5,177 nt of DNA from Lysobacteraceae bacterium (GCA_003449515.1 DMHI01000166.1:581-5757); one strand, 5' to 3'; counted from the stretch's first letter, positions 1 through 5,177 are shown. The notes: generated by a model from the letters alone, not told the origin. Program-made: numbers and translations.

Positions 1-293
1 TCGGCCACGCGGTGCTCCCAACACGGCAACGGCGGGTTCTCGTCGAAGTCATCCAAGGGCATGCCGAGGCGCGGATGGCCGTCACGCTGGCCCACGGGGC
101 GGAACTCGTGCAGGTGGGTGTCGTTCCACGCGAACGCGCTCTGGATGGCCACATGCAGGTCCCAGAACGTGCAGTCGCCGGGCATCTGCAGGCGGCGCCA
201 GATCAGCGGTGCGACGCGCTGGAGTTCGACGCGAAGCTGCAGGACGGGTTTCACCGCCGCCGCGCCTTTCCTCATTTCGCCGGCTGCGGCCAT
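1..293 (-). CDS. pRiA4b ORF-3 family protein, N-terminal part (runs off the window)
   Basis: I translated this frame by hand; it stays open from the ATG at 293 to the window edge, about 97 codons. From residue 18 it reads LQLRVELQRVAPLIWRRLQM, then PGDCTFWDLHVAIQSAFAWN and DTHLHEFR. This matches the family hallmark as I recall it: an L-x-V-x-L strand, P-x-I-W-R-R, P-G-D-x-T-F-W-D-L-H-x-A-I-Q, then H-L-H-x-F. The family (plasmid pRiA4b ORF-3-like) was named from an Agrobacterium plasmid and occurs on plasmids, islands and chromosomes; its biochemical role is not known to me. Only about the first half of a usual protein is present. The start is uncertain: ATG 293, ATG 275 or GTG 254 are all in frame. 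GTG 254 has AGGAAAGG about 10 nt upstream, and conservation begins just after it. It lies directly after the tRNA and tandem repeats with no clear promoter of its own. Confidence 0.85.
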   Translation of the reverse strand, partial: MAAAGEMRKGAAAVKPVLQLRVELQRVAPLIWRRLQMPGDCTFWDLHVAIQSAFAWNDTHLHEFRPVGQRDGHPRLGMPLDDFDENPPLPCWEHRVA

Positions 294-300
294 CGGGTGC

Positions 301-333
301 TGTCCCAGATCTGTCCCAGATTCGTCCCAGAGG
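301..333. repeat. Three tandem 11-bp repeats next to the tRNA 3' end
   Basis: Three consecutive 11-bp units read TGTCCCAGATC (301-311), TGTCCCAGATT (312-322) and CGTCCCAGAGG (323-333). The 8-bp core GTCCCAGA is perfect in all three (302-309, 313-320, 324-331), so the cores sit one helical turn apart on the same face of the DNA. The array ends 3 bp from the CCA end of the tRNA-Arg gene and lies just upstream of the pRiA4b ORF-3-like gene. Such phased repeats suit cooperative protein binding, for example integrase arm sites or an operator for the downstream gene. The repeat is plain in the sequence; its role is inference. Confidence 0.8.
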
Positions 334-336
334 GGT

Positions 337-413
337 TGGCGCGCCTGGAGGGATTCGAACCCCCGACCAACGGCTTCGGAAGCCGCTACTCTATCCGGCT
401 GAGCTACAGGCGC
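337..413 (-). tRNA. tRNA-Arg, anticodon CCG
   Basis: The minus strand folds into a complete cloverleaf. The 7-bp acceptor stem is GCGCCTG (413-407) with CAGGCGC (347-341). The D arm is GCTC/GAGT with loop AGCCGGATA. The anticodon stem GCGGC/GCCGT closes loop TTCCGAA, placing anticodon CCG at 379-377, which reads the Arg codon CGG. The variable loop is TGGTC, and the T arm is GGGGG-TTCGAAT-CCCTC. The discriminator base is G (340) and CCA is encoded at 339-337. Pairing is complete apart from G-U wobbles, so the gene looks functional. Its own promoter lies just upstream. The 3' half of tRNA-Arg genes is a common integration target for tyrosine-recombinase elements, which is relevant to the repeats and gene that follow. 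No U-rich terminator is seen after it, so transcripts may run on. Confidence 0.97.
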
Positions 414-419
414 CCGGCG

Positions 420-437
420 TTGCGGGCATCGCCGCAA
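420..437 (-). other. Small hairpin in the tRNA 5' leader
   Basis: On the minus strand TTGCGG and CCGCAA form a 6-bp stem with a 6-nt loop (CGATGC). It occupies nearly all of the predicted leader between the transcription start (about 438-441) and the mature tRNA 5' end (413). It could help present the leader to RNase P or be chance in GC-rich DNA. It has no U-tract, so I do not call it a terminator for the upstream gene. Confidence 0.3.
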
Positions 438-444
438 GCCCGGG

Positions 445-474
445 AGTGTACCCGGACGCGCGTGGCTCGGCCAA
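445..474 (-). promoter_or_regulatory. Probable sigma-70 promoter of tRNA-Arg
   Basis: On the minus strand, TTGGCC (474-469) as -35 and TACACT (450-445) as -10 are separated by 18 bp. TTGGCC matches TTGACA at 4 of 6 positions, and TACACT matches TATAAT at 4 of 6, including the key A at position 2 and final T. The start would fall near 438-441, giving a leader of about 25 nt to the tRNA. The discriminator after the -10 is CCCGGG, a GC-rich stretch of the kind associated with stringent (ppGpp) control of stable RNA genes. It lies entirely in the gap after the GGDEF-EAL stop codon. The motif is seen; its activity is inferred. Confidence 0.55.
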
Positions 475-497
475 TGCGGGGGCCCCGGTCGCCGCCA

Positions 498-2390
498 TCA
501 ACACGATGCCGGGGCCGGATGGCGCTGCTGGTACCAGCGCTCGAAGCCGTCGGCCGGCATCGCGTCACTCCACCAGTGGCCTTGCCCGGCAACGCAGCCG
601 AGCGTGCGCAGGCGCAGCATCTCCGCCTCGCTTTCGACGCCTTCGGCGACGCTGCGGATACCGAGGCTGGTGGCGAGCTGGACGATGGCACCGACGATCG
701 CCTCACCCTGTGCACCGTTGGCGAGGCCGCGCACGAAGCGCCGGTCGATCTTCAGCGACTGCACGTCGAAGCGTTGCAGGTAGCCGAGGTTCGAGTAGCC
801 GGTGCCGAAATCGTCGATCGCCAGGCCGACCCCCAGGGCGCGCAGGCGGGCAACGCGCGCGCGCAGGGGTTCGACATCGCCGACGAGGGAGGATTCGGTG
901 AGTTCGAGAACAAGCCGCGATGGCGGCACCGCGGCGCCGTCGAGCGCCCGCCGCACCGCGCCCTCGAGATCGCCCTGCACCAGTTGCAACGGCGACACGT
1001 TCACCGAAACCGCGAGCAGCGGCAGGCCGCGCGCCTCCCAGCGCCGCAGTTGCAGCGCCGCCTCGGCCAGTGCCCAGGCACCGATGAGGTGGATCAGGCC
1101 ACTGCGTTCGGCCAGCGGAATGAAGGCGCCGGGCTGGACGAGGCCACGCTCGGGATGGTGCCAGCGCACCAGAGCCTCGACACCACGCACCTCGCCATCG
1201 GCCAGGCCGACGATCGGCTGGTAGTGCAGAGCGAACTCGCCACGATCAAGGCCCGCGCGCAGTTCGGCCACGATGCGCAGGTGCTCGCCCACGTCCTTGT
1301 CCACCGCCGGATCGGCGAAGCGGTACGCGCCGCGGCCGTCGGCCTTGGCACGCGCCAGCGCGGCCTCGGCGCGATTGAGCAGGATCTCGAAGCTGTCGCC
1401 GTCATGCGGGTAGCAGGCGATGCCGATCGAGCTGCCGCAGGCGATCCGCAGGCCATCGCGCTCGAACGGCTCGGCGAGCCCATCGAGCACGCGCTGCGCG
1501 TAAGCCGCCAGCCCGTCGGCATCAGCGGCTTCGGCGCTGACGATCACGAACTCGTCGGCACCAAGGCGGCCCACGGTGTCGGTATCCGCGGCCATCGTGC
1601 GCAGGCGCTCGGCCATGCGCTGCAGCACCGCATCGCCCACACCATGCCCGAGCGAATCGTTGACGCGACGGAAGTCGTCGAGGTCGATCACCAGCACGGC
1701 CAGCGCGGCGCGATCGCGGCGCGCCCGCGCTTGCGCCTGCAGGAAGCGATCCTGCACCAGCAGGCGGTTCGGCAGGCCGGTGAGTGCGTCGTGCTGGACC
1801 AGGAAAGCGAGCCGGAGCGCGCTGTCCTTGGCGCGCTGGCTTTCGGCCTCGGCGCGCCGCACTGCGGCCTGCAGGTCGAGCGCCACACTGCGCGCCACCA
1901 GCGCGGTGACGAACAGGATGACGACGCGATTGACGAAGCTCCACGGGCTGAGGGGAACGGGCTCCGGCCGGTAGAGCCCGGCCAGCTCCGTCCAGGTCAG
2001 CACGCCCAGCACCAGCAGCATGAGCACGCCGAGGCCGATCAGCGGCCGCGAGCTCACCGTCATCGCCGCCAGCATCAGGATGCCGGGGTAGGCCAGCAGC
2101 ATCGCATCGCGCAGGCCGGCACCGAGAACGATGATGGCGGTGGCGACGGCGGTGCAACTCGACAAGACCACCAGCATGGCGAGATCGAGGCGCCCGCGCT
2201 CCTGCAGCCACAGCGCCAGCCCCAGCAGACCGATGCCGGCACCGATGACGGCGAGTATCGTCAGCGGCATGCGGAAGGCCTGGGTGAGGCCAATGGCCAG
2301 CATCGCCAGGGCCAGCACCAGCACCAGTTGCCGCAGCCGGAGCAACTGCAGTTCGACCAGCGGATCGCCAGGGGCACCGGGCAGGGTCAT
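498..2390 (-). CDS. Six-transmembrane GGDEF-EAL protein (c-di-GMP phosphodiesterase, possibly bifunctional)
   Basis: This is a 630-residue inner-membrane c-di-GMP enzyme from ATG 2390. Six hydrophobic segments lie at about 21-39, 42-62, 69-91, 93-112, 116-134 and 151-170, probably a membrane sensor. A short linker leads to GGDEF (about 196-358), which begins HDALTGLPNRL and keeps the metal/substrate region DLDDFRRVNDSLGHGVGD. Its signature is RLGADEF (275-281): the second Gly is Ala. The inhibitory RxxD site is absent (A268, D271). EAL (about 372-620) looks complete: E405 in EALVRW, N464, E496 in ELTES, D526/D527 in DDFGTGYS, K547 in LKID, E583 in AEGVE and Q603 in QGH. Phosphodiesterase activity is therefore likely; cyclase activity is doubtful. 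The frame is open upstream to a GTG at 2534, but that adds 48 low-complexity residues overlapping the kinase gene and has no good ribosome site. GTG 2405 is another possible start. It is the last gene of the putative operon. Confidence 0.93.
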   Translation of the reverse strand: MTLPGAPGDPLVELQLLRLRQLVLVLALAMLAIGLTQAFRMPLTILAVIGAGIGLLGLALWLQERGRLDLAMLVVLSSCTAVATAIIVLGAGLRDAMLLAYPGILMLAAMTVSSRPLIGLGVLMLLVLGVLTWTELAGLYRPEPVPLSPWSFVNRVVILFVTALVARSVALDLQAAVRRAEAESQRAKDSALRLAFLVQHDALTGLPNRLLVQDRFLQAQARARRDRAALAVLVIDLDDFRRVNDSLGHGVGDAVLQRMAERLRTMAADTDTVGRLGADEFVIVSAEAADADGLAAYAQRVLDGLAEPFERDGLRIACGSSIGIACYPHDGDSFEILLNRAEAALARAKADGRGAYRFADPAVDKDVGEHLRIVAELRAGLDRGEFALHYQPIVGLADGEVRGVEALVRWHHPERGLVQPGAFIPLAERSGLIHLIGAWALAEAALQLRRWEARGLPLLAVSVNVSPLQLVQGDLEGAVRRALDGAAVPPSRLVLELTESSLVGDVEPLRARVARLRALGVGLAIDDFGTGYSNLGYLQRFDVQSLKIDRRFVRGLANGAQGEAIVGAIVQLATSLGIRSVAEGVESEAEMLRLRTLGCVAGQGHWWSDAMPADGFERWYQQRHPAPASC

Positions 2391-2397
2391 GGGTGCG

Positions 2398-2414
2398 GAT
2401 GACACAGGATCATC
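2398..2414. repeat. Short inverted repeat just upstream of the GGDEF-EAL start codon
   Basis: GATGA (2398-2402) and TCATC (2410-2414) are perfect inverted repeats around a 7-nt spacer, 7 bp before the ATG at 2390. In the mRNA the loop would contain the alternative GTG start at 2405, so the structure could affect initiation. It could equally be a small operator or chance. Confidence 0.25.
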
Positions 2415-2457
2415 GCGCCAGCCTGCGCGGCATACGTTGCCGTTGCAAGGCCACGCG

Positions 2458-2474
2458 TCGCCCGGATCGGGCGA
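2458..2474. other. GC-rich hairpin between kinase and GGDEF-EAL genes
   Basis: TCGCCCG (2458-2464) and CGGGCGA (2468-2474) form a perfect 7-bp stem with a 3-nt loop. It begins about 17 nt after the kinase stop codon (2492). No run of T follows on the minus strand (the next bases are CGCGTGG), so it is not a standard intrinsic terminator. It could slow 3' decay or partly attenuate transcription into the GGDEF-EAL gene. Confidence 0.35.
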
Positions 2475-2491
2475 TGGGGACGCCGACGCGC

Positions 2492-3883
2492 TTACCCGGG
2501 TGCGCGACGCGGGAAGCGCACCTCGACGCGGCACCCCCCGCCGGGCGTGCTGTCGATGCGGATCTCGCCGCCCAGCGTCTGCTCGACCAGCGTGCGCACG
2601 ATGCTCAAGCCAAGACCGGTGCCGCCCCGGGTGCGCGCCGTGGTGAAGAACGGCTCGAAGGCCTTGCGCAGCACCTCGGGGGCCATGCCCGCGCCATCGT
2701 CCTCGACGCGCAGCCAGGCACGCGGGCCCTCCTGTCCGGCACGGATCGCGATGGCACCGCCGGCGGCGCCCTCGGGCCAGGCATGTACCGCGGCGTTCAT
2801 CACGAGGTTGGTGAGCACCTGCGCAAGGCTGCCCGCATAGCTGTCGCAGGCGATGCCCGGTGTCACCGACAGCTCGGTGCGCACGCCGCGTCGCCGCAGC
2901 AGGGGCTGGAGGGCGGCGAGCACGTCGGCCAGAACCTGGCCCAGATCGAAGCGCGAGCGCACATCGTGGGTCTGGTCGGCGGCGGTGCGCTTGAAGCTTT
3001 CCACCAGCGTGGCAGCACGTTCGGCGTTGCGCAGCGCCATCGCCAGGCCGTCGTCGAGCTCGGCCAGCGCGTCCTCGAAACGCGAGCGGCTCAGCGTTCC
3101 AGCCGCCTGCGCGGTACGGAGTTCACCCAGAAGTCCCTGGCAATGGCTGGTGGCGGTGACGATCACGCCCACCGGCGTGTTGATCTCGTGCGCCACGCCG
3201 GCCACCAGTTGGCCCAGTGCCGCCAGCTTCTCGCGCTCCACCAGGTGGTGGCGGGCCTTGTCGAGGTAGTCGAGGGCGGCGCGCAACTCGGCGGTGCGCT
3301 CGGCCACGCGCTCCTCCAGCGCGGCGTTGAGCGCCTCAAGGCGCTGCCGGTAATCGCGGCGTTCGGCGGCGGTGAGCGCACGTCCGAACAGATCGGCCAG
3401 GCTGGCGAGGAAGGTGACATCGGCGGCCGTCCAGGTCCGCGGCGGGCCGCGGTGTTCGGCACAGAGGATGCCCACCATGCGGCCATGCTGGCGGATCGGG
3501 CAGTCAAGCAGAGAGGTGATGCCGAGTCCATCGAGGTAGCCGTGCGCGAACTCGGCGGTGGCGGGATGGCGCGGTGCGTCGTCGGCGACGATGGCGCGCT
3601 CGCGCGCCAGCGCGGCGAAGTAGCGCGGGAAGGCGTCGGCGCTGAGCGCCAGATCGAGGGTGTCACGATGCGGATCGGCATCCGGCCCGGCGGCGCGGTC
3701 GCAGAGATGGGTGCAGCGCATCGAACGGCCATCGTCAGCCATCCGCCACACCCCGCAACGCTCGACGCCGAGGCCGTCCAGCGCGGCCTCGGTGATCGCG
3801 CGCGCGGCACCGGCCTCATCGCCCTCATCGATCAGCGCCGAAACGGTCAGCGCCAGCAGCAGGCGCTCGCGCTTGCCGCTCAT
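2492..3883 (-). CDS. Soluble GAF-domain sensor histidine kinase
   Basis: This 463-residue cytoplasmic kinase has no signal peptide or membrane segment. Residues about 10-172 form a GAF sensor domain, ending in the typical pattern LLDCPIRQHG, VGILCAEHRG, WTAADVTFLASLADL. A coiled-coil helix follows (about 175-225). The H-box is GQLVAGVAHEINTP with phospho-acceptor H232. A long helical stretch (about 250-310) separates it from the ATPase domain, as in the AHEINTP kinase group. The N-box has N359 and N363, the G1-box is DDGAGM (395-400), the F-box is FEPFF (409-413) and the G2-box is GGTGLGL (420-426). All catalytic motifs are present, so it should autophosphorylate. There is no receiver domain of its own. 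Its ATG overlaps the stop of the upstream regulator gene (ATGA, 3883-3880), which predicts translational coupling and makes that regulator the likely phosphate partner. The ligand is unknown; the GAF region holds five cysteines (43, 57, 61, 128, 141). The stop is TAA. Confidence 0.95.
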   Translation of the reverse strand: MSGKRERLLLALTVSALIDEGDEAGAARAITEAALDGLGVERCGVWRMADDGRSMRCTHLCDRAAGPDADPHRDTLDLALSADAFPRYFAALARERAIVADDAPRHPATAEFAHGYLDGLGITSLLDCPIRQHGRMVGILCAEHRGPPRTWTAADVTFLASLADLFGRALTAAERRDYRQRLEALNAALEERVAERTAELRAALDYLDKARHHLVEREKLAALGQLVAGVAHEINTPVGVIVTATSHCQGLLGELRTAQAAGTLSRSRFEDALAELDDGLAMALRNAERAATLVESFKRTAADQTHDVRSRFDLGQVLADVLAALQPLLRRRGVRTELSVTPGIACDSYAGSLAQVLTNLVMNAAVHAWPEGAAGGAIAIRAGQEGPRAWLRVEDDGAGMAPEVLRKAFEPFFTTARTRGGTGLGLSIVRTLVEQTLGGEIRIDSTPGGGCRVEVRFPRRAPG

Positions 3884-5001
3884 GCCGAGCCGGTGCGCGC
3901 GCCGGCGCGCACCGCCAGCAGCGCATCGAGGTTGGCGGCAGCGAGCTGGGCGAAGGCCGGGTCAAGCGCCGTACCCGCCGCCGCCAGCAAGGCGGTACGC
4001 AGCGGTGCCGGGTCGAGGGCGGCCGCCGGGCGAGCGTCTGCATCCGTGGGCGATCGTTCGACCTCCTGCCGCGAGGCGATCAGATCGAGCACATTGGCCA
4101 CCGCCAGCAGGCGGCTTTCGACGTCGATGGCCTCACCGGCCAGCCCGGACGGGTAGCCGGCACCGTCCCATCGCTCGTGGTGCTCGGCGGCCAGTCGCGC
4201 CGCCAGACGCCCTTCTTCGCTCGGCAGCCGCGCGAGGAGACGCGCGCCGGCGAGCGGATGCTCGCGAAGCGGCCCGCCTTCCGGCACCGCATCAGGATCG
4301 AGATCGAGCAGTGCGTGGCGCAATGGCGCCGGCAGCTCCAGCAGGCCGATGTCGTGCAGCAGGGCCGCGTGCCGGAGTGCTTCGGCGCGCAGCGGCGCCA
4401 GTCCCGCCAGCTCGGCGAGGGCGGACGCCAGCGCGGCGGTGGCACGCGCGTGCGACTGGTGGGCCTCGACGCGATACTCCAGCACTTCGGCCAGCAGATC
4501 GACGGCGCCACGGTAGGACGCCTGGGCCACGCTGAGATCGCGGTAGCCGCGGATCGCACCCAGGGCCAGCGTGCGCAGCCTGGCGGCGGTGAGATCGGTT
4601 TTCTCGCGGTAGTCGCTGATGTCGTTGTCACGCACCAGCGACTCCTCGGCCTGCTCGCCGGGTTGACCGGTGCGCACCACCAGCCGGACGCGACGGTTGC
4701 GCTGCGCACCACGCACCTCCCGCACCAGCCGCAAGCCGGCCTCGGCGTCCTCCATCACCATGTCGATCAGGCCAAGCGCGATATCGGGGTGGGCGGCGAA
4801 CAGCGCGATTCCCTCGTCGGCGCTCGCCGCCTCGAGCAGCGCGACCGGGCGGCCGTCGACCCGCAGCCGCCCCAGCGCGAGCCGGGTGATGGCGCGGATC
4901 GCATCGTCGTCATCGACCACCGCGATTTTCCAGGGCGATGTGTCGTGATCCGGCGTCGCCGGAGGTTCAGGCGCGAACTGCAGTGCGTCGTGGTCGACCA
5001 T
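3880..5001 (-). CDS. Response regulator: receiver plus divergent HD-GYP domain (RpfG-like architecture)
   Basis: From ATG 5001 the protein has 373 residues. The receiver domain spans about 24-150: acidic cluster D30-D33 in VVDDDDAIR, probable phospho-acceptor D80 in GLIDMVME, T111 in RTGQPG and K134 in YREKTDL. These last motifs and the GYRDL that follows resemble receivers usually attached to a DUF3369 domain, but here no such domain intervenes and an HD-GYP domain (about 165-360) follows at once. HD-GYP domains normally hydrolyse c-di-GMP. H216-D217 (HDIG), H248 (HPLAG), H274-H275-E276 and DGAGYP (279-284) are kept. The Lys of HDxGK is L220, and the Asp of the AVADVxDA motif is N303, so activity is uncertain. 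The reading frame opens at GTG 5043, but I prefer ATG 5001: the N-terminus MVDHDALQFA resembles that of relatives, and GGTGGG (5016-5011) sits 9 nt upstream. It is first in the operon, with ATGA overlap to its probable kinase. Confidence 0.93.
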   Translation of the reverse strand: MVDHDALQFAPEPPATPDHDTSPWKIAVVDDDDAIRAITRLALGRLRVDGRPVALLEAASADEGIALFAAHPDIALGLIDMVMEDAEAGLRLVREVRGAQRNRRVRLVVRTGQPGEQAEESLVRDNDISDYREKTDLTAARLRTLALGAIRGYRDLSVAQASYRGAVDLLAEVLEYRVEAHQSHARATAALASALAELAGLAPLRAEALRHAALLHDIGLLELPAPLRHALLDLDPDAVPEGGPLREHPLAGARLLARLPSEEGRLAARLAAEHHERWDGAGYPSGLAGEAIDVESRLLAVANVLDLIASRQEVERSPTDADARPAAALDPAPLRTALLAAAGTALDPAFAQLAAANLDALLAVRAGARTGSA

Positions 5002-5060
5002 AGCCTCATACCCACCAGAGCTGCCAGATGGAGAGGATGCCACGCGACTGCATGGCCGGG

Positions 5061-5066
5061 ATGATA
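5061..5066 (-). promoter_or_regulatory. Candidate -10 element for the signalling operon
   Basis: The minus strand reads TATCAT (5066-5061), 5 of 6 matches to TATAAT, standing out in GC-rich DNA. Transcription would start near 5054-5053, giving a leader of about 52 nt before the ATG at 5001. I find no convincing -35 hexamer at 16-18 bp; the region contains only GCCTCA/CTCACA-like sequence. It would need an activator or an extended contact, or be used by another sigma factor. Confidence 0.35.
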
Positions 5067-5130
5067 CGCCTGCGAAAAGCTGTGAGGCGCGCGTCGACGT
5101 CAGGCGCAGGCCGCGGACGCTGGAGGCGTC

Positions 5131-5177
5131 TTAGGCCGCCCGGCTGCTCCGCTTCAGGTGCACGAGCAGCGCGTAAA
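5131..5177 (-). CDS. C-terminal end of an unidentified upstream gene
   Basis: In one minus-strand frame the window edge reads YALLVHLKRSSRAA and then TAA (5133-5131). A short hydrophobic run followed by a basic tail looks like the cytoplasmic end of a membrane protein, but 14 residues are too few to name a family. It has the same direction as the signalling operon, about 130 bp upstream of the regulator start. A weak 5-bp hairpin (GACGC/GCGTC, 5116-5130) overlaps the region just past the stop, without a T-tract. The alternative is non-coding sequence with a chance open frame. Confidence 0.35.
   Translation of the reverse strand, partial: YALLVHLKRSSRAA

Noticed and set aside
478..497. GC-rich GGGGCCCC palindrome after the GGDEF-EAL stop as a terminator
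   Set aside because: The palindrome has no loop and no T-tract follows on the minus strand, so it cannot form a standard intrinsic terminator.
12..2402. Plus-strand open frame of 796 codons
   Set aside because: It runs antisense to the tRNA, the pRiA4b-like gene and the whole GGDEF-EAL gene. Its translation is rich in H, Q, R and A with no recognisable domain, as expected for the complement of a GC-rich coding strand.
2391..2534. Long start (GTG 2534) for the GGDEF-EAL gene
   Set aside because: The extra 48 residues are Pro/Ser/Arg-rich, overlap the end of the kinase gene and lack a well-placed ribosome binding site; the membrane region begins after the ATG at 2390.
2393..4156. Plus-strand open frame of 587 codons
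   Set aside because: It is antisense to the kinase and regulator genes, both of which have full sets of family motifs. Its composition is a GC-rich shadow with no domain recognised.
5002..5043. Longer start (GTG 5043) for the regulator
   Set aside because: The 14 extra residues are Ser/Gly-rich, no ribosome binding site precedes the GTG, and the N-terminus from ATG 5001 resembles relatives.
3660..5064. Two further plus-strand frames (3660-4535 and 4177-5064)
   Set aside because: Both are antisense to the receiver/HD-GYP gene and consist of Arg/Ala/Gln-rich sequence without motifs.
5116..5130. GACGC/GCGTC hairpin as a terminator for the upstream gene
   Set aside because: The stem is only 5 bp and is followed by CGCGG rather than a run of T.
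5061..5177. Plus-strand open frame from ATG 5061 to the window edge
   Set aside because: Its product is almost entirely Arg, Ala, Gly and Pro, has no motif and would overlap the operon's control region; the minus-strand C-terminus is a better reading.
1..5177. CRISPR array, insertion sequence, rRNA or riboswitch
   Set aside because: I found no spaced repeat series beyond the 33-bp tandem array, no transposase motifs or terminal inverted repeats, and no rRNA or recognisable riboswitch sequence.

Overview
The window is GC-rich (roughly 70% by eye). Everything I accept as a gene reads on the minus strand, so transcription runs from high to low coordinates. The high GC, the c-di-GMP proteins, the encoded tRNA CCA end and the relatives I recall suggest a proteobacterium, perhaps the Xanthomonadales/Lysobacterales or a GC-rich betaproteobacterium. 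That placement is inference; no taxonomic marker gene is present.

Layout in transcription order: (1) 5177-5131, the last 14 codons of an unidentified gene. (2) 5130-5002, a control region with a TATCAT -10-like hexamer and a possible 15-residue leader ORF. (3) 5001-3880, a RpfG-architecture response regulator: receiver domain followed by an HD-GYP domain that has lost some signature residues. (4) 3883-2492, a soluble GAF-domain histidine kinase joined to the regulator by a 4-nt ATGA overlap. (5) 2491-2391, a 101-bp gap with two small inverted repeats. (6) 2390-498, a six-transmembrane GGDEF-EAL protein with a GADEF site and a complete EAL site. (7) 497-414, a short gap with a good promoter for the tRNA. 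(8) 413-337, tRNA-Arg(CCG) with encoded CCA. (9) 333-301, three tandem 11-bp repeats. (10) 293 to the window edge, the start of a pRiA4b ORF-3-family gene.

Genes 3-5 look like one signalling cassette. A cytoplasmic GAF kinase would phosphorylate the receiver/HD-GYP protein encoded just before it, while the downstream membrane GGDEF-EAL protein makes or, more likely, degrades c-di-GMP. The residue pattern (HD-GYP with K-to-L and D-to-N changes; GGDEF with a G-to-A change and no I-site; EAL intact) suggests that the EAL domain is the main phosphodiesterase and that the other two domains may be regulatory.

The low-coordinate end looks like a possible tRNA-anchored island boundary: an intact tRNA-Arg, then tandem repeats exactly after its 3' end, then a gene of a family first named from a plasmid. 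No integrase is visible inside the window. No stretch longer than 300 bases lacks a gene.
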